From CATOSK01 sp034423195 (GTDB lineage Bacteria; Chloroflexota; Dehalococcoidia; Lucifugimonadales; UBA3495), in contig DAOUIZ010000010.1 in NCBI GenBank assembly GCA_034423195.1, forward strand, positions 1 to 64,000: 64,000 nucleotides of DNA, given 5' to 3'. The notes beneath the pieces were generated by a model. The model was not told the DNA's origin. It did not search any database and was given only the letters and a program-made list of their open reading frames with translations. Shown piece by piece: positions 52,626-61,092 of this stretch. A program made the translations under genes and the position numbers. Position 1 is the first letter of the stretch. Each line of letters opens with the position of its first letter.

Positions 52626-53015
52626 ATGGAAAAGATACGGAAGGACTACCCTCACATCGCCCCCTCCGGCCCCACCTTCAGCCGCTCCGTGCGGGCGGGC
52701 AGCCTGCTGTTCATCGCCGGATGCACCGCCCGGGGCACCGAAGCCCAGGGCAAGTCCATGATGGAGCAGTTACAGGTTACGCTGGACCGCATCATGCGCA
52801 TCGTTTCCGAGGAAGGCGGCTCCCCGGGGGACATCGTCAAGATTACCACCTTCGTCACCAGCATCCCCGACTGGCGCGCCGACCGGGAACGTCAGGAGGC
52901 CCTCTTCAACGAGTTTTTCCAGGGCCAGTTCCCCGCCAACACGCTGGTCGAAATCACCGCCCTGGCGGAAACGGGGCTGGACGTGGAAATCGAAGCCATC
53001 GCCGAGCTGGGGTAG
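52626..53015 (+). CDS. RidA-family protein
   Basis: A 129-residue member of the RidA/YjgF/YER057c family, which deaminates reactive enamine/imine intermediates. Features are FSRSVRAGSLLFIAGCTARGTEAQGKSMMEQLQVTLDRI and ANTLVEITALAETGLDVEIEAIAEL. The Arg near residue 105 that binds the substrate carboxylate in RidA is not in the expected place, so it may belong to an Rid subfamily. ATG 52626 is better spaced from AAAGGAG than the ATG at 52620. Confidence 0.9.
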   Translation: MEKIRKDYPHIAPSGPTFSRSVRAGSLLFIAGCTARGTEAQGKSMMEQLQVTLDRIMRIVSEEGGSPGDIVKITTFVTSIPDWRADRERQEALFNEFFQGQFPANTLVEITALAETGLDVEIEAIAELG

Positions 53016-53141
53016 TTTGCCACGGATTGGCCGGCCACCCTTCCCATAACCGGCCGCAGGCCGCGTATATCGTCATTGCATCCCGCCGGGCCGCAATGAT
53101 ACAGTTGGGTTGTCGGGCAATATCCACGCAAAGCATGAAAT

Positions 53142-54992
53142 TTGTACCACTACGGGCTGATAGGCGATATGTCTTCGGCGGCGCTTGTCGGAACCGACGG
53201 CTCCGTTGACTGGTGTTGCCTTCCCCGATTCGACTCCCCCAGCGTTTTCGCCGCCATCCTTGACGAAGATGTTGGCGGTCGGTTTCGGATAGCCCCCGCT
53301 GGCCCCTGCACCGAAACCCGCCAGGAGTACCTACCCGACACCAACATCCTGGAAACCGTCTTTACCACCACCTCCGGCGTCGTTTCCGTCACCGACTTCA
53401 TGCCCATCTCCGATGACGACGAGGACGGCAGTCCCGACGAAGCGCCGCGCAGCCCCCCGGAAATCCACCGGATAGTCACCTGCCGGGCCGGGGTGGTGAG
53501 CCTCCGCTGCGTTTTCCAGCCCCGTCCCGACTACGCCCGGGCCGCGCCCAGGTTCCGTCCCCACATGAGCGCCCCGGCGGGAAGGGCCATCGAGGTCAGC
53601 GGGGGCCGGCAGCCCATGACCCTGCTGGGCAGCATCGCCCTCCCCTTCGATGACCACGGCGTTGACTGCGATTTTGTCCTGTCCCAGGGAGAACAGGCCA
53701 CCTTCGTCCTGGCCTACGGCCACGGACGTCCCGCCGGCCTGGAGCGGTACCGGACCGAAGAGCGCCTCCGCCAGACCCACGACTACTGGCAGACCCTGGT
53801 GGCCGGCATGGACTACGAGGGGTTGTGGCGGGAACAGGTGGTCCGGTCCTTCCTGGTGCTGCACCTGATGATGTACCGCCCCACCGGCGCCATCGTTGCC
53901 GCGCCCACCACCAGCCTTCCCGAGACCATCGGCGGGACCCGCAACTGGGACTACCGCTTTTCCTGGCTGCGGGACACCAGCTTCACCGTGGACTGTCTCT
54001 ACCGGCTGGGAGACGCCTACGGGGCCGACCGTTACATCCACTGGCTGCTGGAACAGTGCCAGCTCCACCGCACCCGCACCCGCATCGTCTACGGCATTCA
54101 CCCCGATTCATCCCTGAATGAATACACCCTGGACCACCTGAAGGGATACGAGAACTCCCGTCCCGTCCGCATCGGCAACGCCGCCGCCGAGCACATTCAG
54201 ATGGATGTCTTCGGCGAGGTCATTCTGTCCATCCACTCCCACCAGCTGCTCCACGGCCAGATCCCCGACGGGGCCTGGGAGCTGGTCCACTCCCTGGCCG
54301 AAACCGTCATGGAGAGCTGGCGCCGCACGGACCGGGGGGTCTGGGAAGTGCGCGGCGAGCAGCAGCACTTCGTCTATTCCAAGGTGATGTGCTGGGCCGC
54401 CCTGGACAACGCCGCCTACATCGCCGCCTCCCAGGGAGAGCGCCAGTCCTACCGCCGCTGGTCTCTCACCGCCGACACCATCAAGGCCGAAATCCTGGAC
54501 CAAGGCTGGAGTTCCTCCAAGCAAGCCTTCCGCCAGCGTTACGGCAGCCACGCCCTGGACGCCTCCAACCTCGCCATCCCCTTCATGGGCCTGCTGGAAA
54601 GGGATGACCCCCGCATCCGGCTGAACGTCGACGCCATCGAGCGGGAACTCACCGACGGCCCCCTGGTCTGGCGTTACCTGCCCGACGAGACCGACGACGG
54701 ACTGGAAGGGCAGCCGGAAGGGGCCTTCACCCTCCTCAGCTTCTGGCTGATGGGCAACCTGATTTACACCGGCCAGACCGACCGGGCCATGGACTACTTC
54801 CACGATATGATTACCAAGTGCGCCAACCACCTGGGACTGTTCGCCGAAATGTACGAAAAGAGTTCCCAGAGGCAGCTCGGCAACTTCCCCCAGGCCTACT
54901 CCCACATCGGCCTCATCCACACCGCCCTGAACCTGTCCGGCTACATCGCCGACACCCCCACCCGCCGCCGGCACCGCATCCGTCCCAATTAG
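53142..54992 (+). CDS. Glycoside hydrolase family 15 protein
   Basis: A 616-residue GH15 enzyme (glucoamylase/trehalase-like). The N-terminal beta-sandwich begins YHYGLIGDMSSAALVGTDGSVDWCCLPRFDSPSVFAAILD, the universal start of bacterial GH15 proteins. The (alpha/alpha)6 barrel has TTSLPETIGGTRNWDYRFSWLRDTSFTVDCLYRLG. It hydrolyses alpha-1,4 glucan ends or trehalose. No signal peptide is seen, so it is intracellular. The start is a TTG at 53142 directly after an in-frame stop; no ATG lies before the conserved motif. Confidence 0.93.
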   Translation: MYHYGLIGDMSSAALVGTDGSVDWCCLPRFDSPSVFAAILDEDVGGRFRIAPAGPCTETRQEYLPDTNILETVFTTTSGVVSVTDFMPISDDDEDGSPDEAPRSPPEIHRIVTCRAGVVSLRCVFQPRPDYARAAPRFRPHMSAPAGRAIEVSGGRQPMTLLGSIALPFDDHGVDCDFVLSQGEQATFVLAYGHGRPAGLERYRTEERLRQTHDYWQTLVAGMDYEGLWREQVVRSFLVLHLMMYRPTGAIVAAPTTSLPETIGGTRNWDYRFSWLRDTSFTVDCLYRLGDAYGADRYIHWLLEQCQLHRTRTRIVYGIHPDSSLNEYTLDHLKGYENSRPVRIGNAAAEHIQMDVFGEVILSIHSHQLLHGQIPDGAWELVHSLAETVMESWRRTDRGVWEVRGEQQHFVYSKVMCWAALDNAAYIAASQGERQSYRRWSLTADTIKAEILDQGWSSSKQAFRQRYGSHALDASNLAIPFMGLLERDDPRIRLNVDAIERELTDGPLVWRYLPDETDDGLEGQPEGAFTLLSFWLMGNLIYTGQTDRAMDYFHDMITKCANHLGLFAEMYEKSSQRQLGNFPQAYSHIGLIHTALNLSGYIADTPTRRRHRIRPN

Positions 54993-55052
54993 GCTCCCGT
55001 GCTATACTCCCGGCCACCCCCGGCGCCACGCCGGAATACCAGGAGCATAGCC

Positions 55053-55568
55053 ATGACCACGCCGGCCCCCGCCTCCAATCCCGACCGGGTCTCCCGCGCC
55101 ATCACCGTCGAAGCCGACGCCCGCATGATGGACCGGATGAAGAAAGAGTCCTACGTGCGGGGATTCACCATCCATTGCGACGAGCGGGAACCCAACGGCG
55201 ACAACTCCGCCCCCTCGCCCCTCGCCTACTTTGCCTCCTCCATCCTCTTTTGAGAGATGACCCAGCTTGAGCGGTACGCTCAGATGATGAAGGTCTCCGT
55301 CGACAAGGTGCAGGCCCACATCGCCCTCAGCGTCGGAGCCGAGGGATCCGTCCTCGCCCAGACCATCCAGGCCCGCGCCGACAGAATCGAGATCAGCTAT
55401 GAAATAGAGTCGTCGGAGCCGCCGGAGCGGATTGCCGGCCTGGTCCGCAACGCCCGCAACGGGTGTTATGTCCGCCAGACCATCGGCCGCCCGGAGCTGT
55501 TCCACGACACCATCACCCTCAACGGCCAGCCGCTGGACACGAACGACTACCCGCCTCCCTCCCGCTGA
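55053..55568 (+). CDS. OsmC-family selenoprotein (in-frame UGA = Sec67)
   Basis: A 171-residue OsmC/Ohr-type protein when TGA 55251-55253 is read as selenocysteine. The N-terminal half ends PSPLAYFASSILF-U and continues EMTQLERYAQMMKVSVDKV, so U replaces the peroxidatic Cys of the OsmC helix. The resolving Cys138 follows in ARNGCYVRQTI, and ISYEIESSEPPERIAGLV is the OsmC C-terminal pattern. OsmC proteins reduce organic hydroperoxides. The UGA is followed by a hairpin with a GUA loop. ATG 55053 has AGGAG upstream. Without recoding it would look like two fragments with a 3-nt gap. Confidence 0.88.
55266..55283 (+). promoter_or_regulatory. SECIS-like hairpin for the OsmC selenoprotein
   Basis: CUUGAGCGGUACGCUCAG: UGAGCG (55268-55273) pairs with CGCUCA (55277-55282) around the triloop GUA, extended by C55266-G55283 across one bulged U. 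The loop begins 21 nt after the UGA, nearly the same as in the UGSC gene (20 nt, also GUA). Folding is by eye. Confidence 0.75.
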
Positions 55569-55602
55569 AACCCTGCCTCCGGGGAATGGCTGCGCCTGCC
55601 GG

Positions 55603-56385
55603 TCAAGCCGGAGGTTTCTCCGCGGCCAGGTACAGCCACGGCGCTCCCACCTCGAAGGGTTCCCCGTCGAGGGACCCATAGGAGCGCAGGGCGCCGAACC
55701 CGGCTTCCCGCAGCAGCGCCGCCAGTTCCCGGTAGGTGTACAGCCGGAGCGAAAACCACCGCTTGGCCAGCTCCCCGTCCCGGATGAAGGTCCACTCCGA
55801 CTCCAGCCGTCCCGTTTCGTGGTCGTACTCCCGCTCCTCCAGCGCCAGCAGGTCCCCGGCCGGATACCAGGTGCGCTCCTGCGGCTCCATGCCGGCCAGG
55901 CTGGTCTCCACCAACGGGGTGTCCAGCAGGAACCGCCCGCCGGGCTTCAGCGTCCGGAACACCGCCCGCAGAAAGTCAGCGTTGCCAGCATCATCAAAGT
56001 AGCCGAAGCTGTTCCACCAGCACAGGACAGCGTCGAACTCGCCATTCCAAGGCAGGTCCCGCATATCCCGCTGCTCCCACGCGACGGACAAGCCACGCTC
56101 CAACGCTCCCCGCCGCGCCGTCTCCAGCAGACCCGCGCTGAAGTCCACGCCGGTCACGTCCAACCCCTGCGCCGCCAGTTCCAGGGACATCCGGCCGCCC
56201 CCGCATGGAACGTCCAGCACCCTGTCCCCCGGGGATAGGCCAAGAGCCTGCTCCACGAACCGGGCTTCCGCAACCGTGGTCTCCTCGTCCCGGGAAAACC
56301 GGACGAAGTCCAGGGTTGACCCGGTGAAGAAGTCCAGGGACCAGTCCGGGTCGAAGGGAAGAAAGGCATCGGAAGAAAACGTCAA
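55603..56385 (-). CDS. Class I SAM-dependent methyltransferase
   Basis: A roughly 260-residue methyltransferase. Motif I is RVLDVPCGGGRMSLELAAQGLDVTGVDFSAGLLETARR. DAVLCWWNSFGYFDDA (motif II region) and LKPGGRFLLDTPLVE (motif III) follow. It resembles the UbiE/TehB-like small-molecule methyltransferases. The C-terminus has YREVxxxLxxAGF-like YRELAALLREAGFGALRSYGSLDGEPF. The start is uncertain: no ATG fits, and TTG 56385 is used. It points away from the PPOX gene. Confidence 0.82.
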   Translation of the reverse strand: MTFSSDAFLPFDPDWSLDFFTGSTLDFVRFSRDEETTVAEARFVEQALGLSPGDRVLDVPCGGGRMSLELAAQGLDVTGVDFSAGLLETARRGALERGLSVAWEQRDMRDLPWNGEFDAVLCWWNSFGYFDDAGNADFLRAVFRTLKPGGRFLLDTPLVETSLAGMEPQERTWYPAGDLLALEEREYDHETGRLESEWTFIRDGELAKRWFSLRLYTYRELAALLREAGFGALRSYGSLDGEPFEVGAPWLYLAAEKPPA

Positions 56386-56445
56386 AGTGGTGCTAAAATA
56401 CGCCAAAATCCCCGTAGGCTTCAAGGAGGCTTCAAGGCGGATGCC

Positions 56446-56871
56446 ATGATCCAGCTCACTGACGAAATGCGCCGGCACATCAACCACGCCCGGGACAACG
56501 GCAACCCCTGCATCATGGCCACCGCCTCCGCAGACGGAACGCCCAACGCCGGCTACCGGGGCACCATCATCGTCTACGATGACCAGTCCCTCGCCTACCG
56601 GGAGCGGGGTGAACCCCGGGAATTGGAGGACAGCCCCCGGGTCGTCCTGCTCTACCGCGATTCCGCCACCGGGACCGGCTGGAAATTCCGCTGCACCGCA
56701 GAGGTCCACCACGACGGCCCGGTCAACGATAACGTCATCGCCCGGCTGTCCGAGGCGGGTCTCATCCAGGACCCCCAGGGCGGCGGATGTGCCGTCGTGC
56801 TCCGCGTGGACCAGGTCCTTACCCTGTTCGGCGAGGTCCTCCAGCAGCGCACCGAAAACCTGGACTGGTAA
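56446..56871 (+). CDS. Pyridoxamine 5'-phosphate oxidase-family protein
   Basis: A 141-residue split-barrel FMN/F420/haem-binding protein. MIQLTDEMRRHINHARDNGNPCIMATASADGTPNAGYRGTIIVYDDQSLAYRERG is the standard N-terminus, and VVLLYRDSATGTGWKFRCTAEVHHDG the second strand set. Short forms like this include F420-dependent and general FMN reductases. It precedes the SDR gene with a tandem repeat between them. Confidence 0.85.
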   Translation: MIQLTDEMRRHINHARDNGNPCIMATASADGTPNAGYRGTIIVYDDQSLAYRERGEPRELEDSPRVVLLYRDSATGTGWKFRCTAEVHHDGPVNDNVIARLSEAGLIQDPQGGGCAVVLRVDQVLTLFGEVLQQRTENLDW

Positions 56872-56873
56872 CC

Positions 56874-56918
56874 CCGTAATCGCCGTAATCGCCGTAATCG
56901 CCGTAATCGCCGTAATCG
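56874..56918. repeat. Five tandem copies of CCGTAATCG
   Basis: Exact 9-bp units, five in a row, begin 3 nt after the PPOX stop and end 13 nt before the SDR start codon. They form part of the 5' region of the SDR gene. Perfect identity indicates recent slippage or selection. Confidence 0.95.
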
Positions 56919-56931
56919 CAAGGAGAAAATC

Positions 56932-57771
56932 ATGGCCGGAGTTCTCGACCCCCGGGCGGCGGGCGGCCGCCGTTTCGAAGGCAAGGTCTGCGTCGTCACC
57001 GGCGGGGGGCAGGGCATCGGCTCCGCCACCGTCCGCCGCATGGCCCAGGAGGGCGCTTCCATCGTCATCGGCGACATGGTTGAGGCCACATCCCGGAAGG
57101 TCTGCCAGGAAGTGCGGGACTTCGGCGGCCAGTGCATTGTCGCCCTGGGAGAGCTCTCCAAGTGGGAAAACGCCGAGGCATTGATGGCCCGCGCCCACGA
57201 GGAGTTCGGACGGATTGACGTGCTCGCCAACGTCGCCGGCGGCACCATTTGGTTCCAGTCCTTCCAGTACTACACGCCCGAGCAGATCGAAGCCGAAATC
57301 AACAAGAGCTTCTGGACCGCCATCTGGTGCTGCCGCGCCGTCCTTCCCTACATGATCGAGCAGCAGTCCGGATCCATCGTCAACATCGCCACCCACGCCG
57401 TCACCGGCGCATTCCGCGTCCCCTACGCCGCCGCCAAGGCCGGCCAGATTGGTCTCACCAGTTCCCTGGCCCGCGAGGTGGCCCACCTGGGCGTCCGGGT
57501 CAACTGCGTCGCCCCCAGCGGCAGCCTCGCCGAGGACCGGGTAACTCCCCGCGACCACGGCGTCGAAGTGGACGTTCCCACCCTGCCCCAGGAGGAAATG
57601 GACTACCAGGAACGCTACCGCCAGGAGACCCGCCTGGTGGAAATCCCCATGGGCCGCCGGGGAGAGGCCGCCGAGCAGGCCGCCGCCATCGCCTTCCTCG
57701 CCTCCGGCGACGCCTCCTACATCACCGGCCAGGTCCTCCCCGTCGGCGGCGGCCAGCCCTACCCCTTTTAG
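56932..57771 (+). CDS. SDR-family oxidoreductase
   Basis: A 279-residue short-chain dehydrogenase. The NAD(P) motif is VTGGGQGIGSATVRR (TGxxxGxG) near residue 22. NVAGG (NNAG-like) follows, then the catalytic Tyr-x-x-x-Lys in VPYAAAKAG, preceded by a position that is His/Ala instead of the usual Ser (IVNIATHAVTGAFRVPYAAAK). The C-terminus is YITGQVLPVGGGQPYPF. It precedes the Rieske oxygenase gene and may act as a diol dehydrogenase in the same route (inference). ATG 56932 has an AAGGAG site immediately after the tandem repeat. Confidence 0.9.
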   Translation: MAGVLDPRAAGGRRFEGKVCVVTGGGQGIGSATVRRMAQEGASIVIGDMVEATSRKVCQEVRDFGGQCIVALGELSKWENAEALMARAHEEFGRIDVLANVAGGTIWFQSFQYYTPEQIEAEINKSFWTAIWCCRAVLPYMIEQQSGSIVNIATHAVTGAFRVPYAAAKAGQIGLTSSLAREVAHLGVRVNCVAPSGSLAEDRVTPRDHGVEVDVPTLPQEEMDYQERYRQETRLVEIPMGRRGEAAEQAAAIAFLASGDASYITGQVLPVGGGQPYPF

Positions 57772-57844
57772 GGCAACGCTGACGGATGCCCTGCGAATAT
57801 CCCCGCCAGCCGGGCGCTTGCCCAAACAATTGCCCTTCCGGGGG

Positions 57845-57866
57845 GTTGGGGGATGAATCCCCCAAC
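57845..57866 (+). terminator. Terminator after the SDR gene
   Basis: GTTGGGGGA / TCCCCCAAC, a perfect 9-bp stem with loop TGAA. It separates the SDR gene from the Rieske oxygenase, which therefore probably has its own promoter; a TTGACA -35-like box occurs at 57899-57904. Confidence 0.7.
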
Positions 57867-57990
57867 GTACCCAGTCCTCGATGGCCCGGCTTAACGCCTT
57901 GACATTTCTGGTAGCATTTTCCCAAATCCACCACTACCATCCATCCTCCCGGCGCTTCCCGGGGGAGGAGGATGCGGAACAACCGGAGGA

Positions 57991-59451
57991 ATGACAGTCA
58001 TGGGTCTCGGAAAGCTGCTCCTGAAACCCCTGTCCGGCTACCCTGGCGGTTACAAGCACATGCGTCGCGGCACCCAGGGATTCGACCAGACCCCGCCCTT
58101 CCGCAAGCCCGAAGACCCCGGCGACCGGCGCAGCCGGATTCCGCCCACCGGCTACCGGGAATACTGGTATCCGGCCCTGCCCGCGAAGGACGTCAAGAAG
58201 GACAAGCCCGAGGTGCTGCGGATGCTGGGCACCGACGTCGTGTTTTTCCGGGACACCAAGGGCGAGGTTCAGGCCCTCCTGGACTGGTGCCCCCACCGGG
58301 CCGTTTACCTTTCCATGGGACGCTGCTACTTCGAGGGATTCGTCACCTGCCCATATCACGGGGCCACCTTCGACGGCGACGGCAACTGCGTGGCCTTCCT
58401 CACCGAGGGCCCGGACTCCAAGATGGCCGGCGCCCCCGGCATGAAGGCCCGCAAGTTCCCCACCGTGACCATCAAGGGAATGGTCTTCGTCTGGATGGGC
58501 GACGGCGAGCCCGTTGACCCCCAGGAGGACATCCCGCCGGAGATGTTCGAGCCCCACAACATCTTCCGCCCCGTCTTCACCATGTTCGACTGCAACTGGG
58601 TGCTGGTGCTGGAAAACACCATGGACGCCCACAACGCCTTCATGGTCCACCGCAACGCCCTCCGCATCCTCAAGAGCCGCCTCGGCGGACGCCCCCGCAC
58701 TCCCCTCGGCTACCGGGTCAACATCGTCAACAACAAGAACGTCCATTACCGCCCCGGGCGTGGCAAGTCCTCGGTGGAAAAGTTCTACGAGGACGAGAAC
58801 GGCAACGTCCCCTACCAGATGTACTACCCCGGCGTGGACGGCGTCTGGCCTCTCCACCGCTGGCGGCTCATGTGGACCTGGATCTGGGACCGCAAAGCGA
58901 AGAAGCGCGGGCAGGGGGCCGGCCGCCTCCAGCCGGAGCAGGCCGCCGACACCCCGGACGTCAACGAGTGGAACGGCACCCGCCTTCCCGGCATGTCCCG
59001 CACCGGCGGCAACGCCAGGTTCTTCCGCAGCACCCGCTGGGCCGTGCCCGTCGAGGACAACCTCACCCGCATGGTCTATCTCAACGTAGAGCGGTATGCC
59101 CAGCCGCCGAACATCTTCCGCCGCCTCTGGAGCACCGCCACTTGGCCCTACCGCAACTGGGAGCTCAACTTCAACTTCCGCAACCAGGACTACGACGCCG
59201 AGAAGTACGTCCAGTACGACTTCCCCGAGTACCTGTCCTCCACCGACTCGGTGGTGGTCGCCATGCGCCGCCTCTTCGTGGAACACGCCCGCGATGTCCA
59301 GCGCCGACGCGCCATCGAGGAGGAACTCCCCGAGCAGTTGGAGGAAACCGAAGCCGAGATCATGGTCCGGGAAGGCGACGCCCGCGTCGCCGCGGACAGC
59401 GAATCCTTCGACCTCACCAAGCTGGAAGAAGAGCTGCTGCGCCGGGTCTGA
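57991..59451 (+). CDS. Rieske aromatic-ring-hydroxylating oxygenase, alpha subunit
   Basis: A 486-residue Rieske non-haem iron oxygenase. The 2Fe-2S ligands are C100-P-H102 and C120-P-Y-H123 (LDWCPHRAVYLSMG...TCPYHGATFDGDG). The mononuclear iron region is VLENTMDAHNAFMVHRN, with H214 and H220 as probable ligands; D212 is the conserved acidic bridge. Spacing D-x-H-x5-H differs slightly from the usual D/N-x-x-H-x4-H. Family members insert one or two oxygen atoms into aromatic or alicyclic substrates using a reductase encoded elsewhere. The C-terminal ~100 residues are long and charged. No ferredoxin or reductase gene is adjacent. Confidence 0.92.
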   Translation: MTVMGLGKLLLKPLSGYPGGYKHMRRGTQGFDQTPPFRKPEDPGDRRSRIPPTGYREYWYPALPAKDVKKDKPEVLRMLGTDVVFFRDTKGEVQALLDWCPHRAVYLSMGRCYFEGFVTCPYHGATFDGDGNCVAFLTEGPDSKMAGAPGMKARKFPTVTIKGMVFVWMGDGEPVDPQEDIPPEMFEPHNIFRPVFTMFDCNWVLVLENTMDAHNAFMVHRNALRILKSRLGGRPRTPLGYRVNIVNNKNVHYRPGRGKSSVEKFYEDENGNVPYQMYYPGVDGVWPLHRWRLMWTWIWDRKAKKRGQGAGRLQPEQAADTPDVNEWNGTRLPGMSRTGGNARFFRSTRWAVPVEDNLTRMVYLNVERYAQPPNIFRRLWSTATWPYRNWELNFNFRNQDYDAEKYVQYDFPEYLSSTDSVVVAMRRLFVEHARDVQRRRAIEEELPEQLEETEAEIMVREGDARVAADSESFDLTKLEEELLRRV

Positions 59452-59475
59452 CCCCTCTTTCCACCCCGCCACTCA

Positions 59476-59512
59476 GGAAGGGCCGCTCCCCGCAATGCGG
59501 AGCGGCCCTTCC
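59476..59512. terminator. Bidirectional terminator hairpin
   Basis: GGAAGGGCCGCTCC / GGAGCGGCCCTTCC, a perfect 14-bp stem with a 9-nt loop, between the convergent oxygenase and YgjP-like genes. Confidence 0.88.
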
Positions 59513-59552
59513 ACTTACTGCCTCGCCGGAACAGTCCCCGGGCCAGCCCCCG

Positions 59553-60305
59553 TCACCAGGGCAGAACGGCCTCCGCCTCCCGCAGCCGCTTCCGCCGCTC
59601 CTTCAGGTCGGGAATGTGCTTCGCAACCAGGTCCCAGAACTCCCTGGAATGGTTCATCACCGTCAGGTGGGCCAGTTCATGCACCACCACCAGGTCCACC
59701 AGGTCCGGCGCCAGCATCATCAGCCGCCAGTTGAACCTGATCGTGCCGCCTGATGAGCAGCTTCCCCACCGCCGTTTCTGGTTCCGTATCAGGATTCGGC
59801 ACTTCTCCCCCCGTCCCAGGGCCGGCCACCAGCGGTCCACCGCGGCGCTGAGATGCTCCGCCGCCTGCGCCCGGTACCACTGGAACACCGCGTCTTCCGC
59901 CGAGTCCGCCGCTTCCTTCTCCCCCAGGCCCGGCGGCAGACCGACCCGCAGTACCCCGTCGTCCAGCCGGACGGTCGGGCTGGCAACGTCCGCCGCCTCC
60001 ACCCGGAGCGGGACGTTCTCCCCCAGCAGCGGAGCCGTGTCTCCCATCCCCAACCGGCGAGGCTTCGCTTCCTCTACCGCTGCGGCCAGCTTTCCCAAAA
60101 TCCATTCCGCCCGCTTCAGCACGATCCGGTCCAGCTCCGCCTTGGCCGTGACCGCCGGAGCGGCAACCCGCACCGTCCCCCCGCGAATCGAAATCTCCAC
60201 CGTCTTCCTCCGGCGGGCGCTCCGGTGAACCTCGTACTTGATTGCCGTCCCCCGGAACTGGACTGCCCCGGGTTCGACGGCGGCCTTCAACCCACGCCGG
60301 GCCAT
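59553..60305 (-). CDS. YgjP-like (M48-type, DUF45) zinc metallopeptidase
   Basis: A 250-residue soluble protein. The zinc motif is H209-E-L-A-H213 with H219 in VMNHSREFW; KRRWGSCSSGGTIRFNWRLMMLAP is the conserved family block before it. It matches the SprT-like/DUF45 (YgjP) family, sometimes the peptidase part of type I restriction loci, but no such genes are nearby. ATG 60305 gives the usual length. Confidence 0.88.
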   Translation of the reverse strand: MARRGLKAAVEPGAVQFRGTAIKYEVHRSARRRKTVEISIRGGTVRVAAPAVTAKAELDRIVLKRAEWILGKLAAAVEEAKPRRLGMGDTAPLLGENVPLRVEAADVASPTVRLDDGVLRVGLPPGLGEKEAADSAEDAVFQWYRAQAAEHLSAAVDRWWPALGRGEKCRILIRNQKRRWGSCSSGGTIRFNWRLMMLAPDLVDLVVVHELAHLTVMNHSREFWDLVAKHIPDLKERRKRLREAEAVLPW

Positions 60306-60600
60306 CGCAATTGTCCGCACGTGCCGGTCATCCCGCTGGTGGCCCCGGGCGGGCCCGGACATAGACTCAACAACCTGGTCCCTCAACCGCACCTCCTGGT
60401 TCTCCCGGGGAAACGAGACTGGCCGGAACCAGACCGCCAGGACCCGAATACGCCGAGCCGGGCCAACATTATCCGGCAATTTCTGCCCGGTTCCGGTCTT
60501 CTTGCCCAACGCTATTTCAGATCCAGGGTATACACTTTTCCCGTAGGAAAAAACAGCCCCGCTCTCGCGGCCCATCTCGCCTCGACCAAGGAGGCTACTA

Positions 60601-60993
60601 ATGAGAATCTTCCGCTGGATAATGGTCGTGCTGACGGCCCTTTACGCCCTCTTCGCCGGATTGACGGCGGCAGTCGGCTTGTTCGCCGATGGCGGCACTA
60701 TATGGGAGAGAATCCTCATCTCCGGGATTCATCCCCTGGGAGCACTGGCCTTGCTGTTTCTGGTTTGGCGGCCTCGTGGGCGCATCGGTCCCGGCACTGC
60801 GGCTGCTCTGGCTTTGGTGCTCCTCAGCGTCATCGGGGACGGAGCAGTGTTCGTCGCCATCACCAAGGGCGTCATCCGCGGGGATGCCGGCCTTGCGGTT
60901 GCCTTCGCCCTGGTTCCTCTCTTGGGGATCGCCTATGTCATCGCCGGCCTGGCTTCCGGCGGCCATATTTCCAACCCGGAACCCGCCGCTTAG
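60601..60993 (+). CDS. Small multipass membrane protein
   Basis: A 130-residue protein with four hydrophobic helices (about residues 5-25, 38-58, 68-88 and 98-120). Loops are short and the C-terminus is polar. No family is recognised; its size and pattern resemble small DoxX-like or uncharacterised membrane proteins. AAGGAGG supports ATG 60601. A terminator follows. Confidence 0.7.
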   Translation: MRIFRWIMVVLTALYALFAGLTAAVGLFADGGTIWERILISGIHPLGALALLFLVWRPRGRIGPGTAAALALVLLSVIGDGAVFVAITKGVIRGDAGLAVAFALVPLLGIAYVIAGLASGGHISNPEPAA

Positions 60994-61023
60994 CCTGGGC
61001 CTGCTCCACCGGACAAACATTTT

Positions 61024-61049
61024 CCGGCGGAGGGTAAACTCTCCGCCGG
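61024..61049 (+). terminator. Terminator after the small membrane protein
   Basis: CCGGCGGAG / CTCCGCCGG, a perfect 9-bp stem with an 8-nt loop, followed by a pyrimidine-rich stretch (CTTTCCTCTTT). Confidence 0.8.
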
Positions 61050-61092
61050 GGCCTTTCCTCTTTGCTTCATCCTGTGACCGGGAACCGACTCG

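Noticed and set aside
55257..55568. Separate small gene starting MTQLERYA
   Set aside because: It is the C-terminal half of OsmC, in phase with the upstream half across UGA.
55603..57825. 740-codon minus-strand frame
   Set aside because: Only its C-terminal ~260 codons are a methyltransferase; the rest is antisense to the PPOX and SDR genes on the plus strand.
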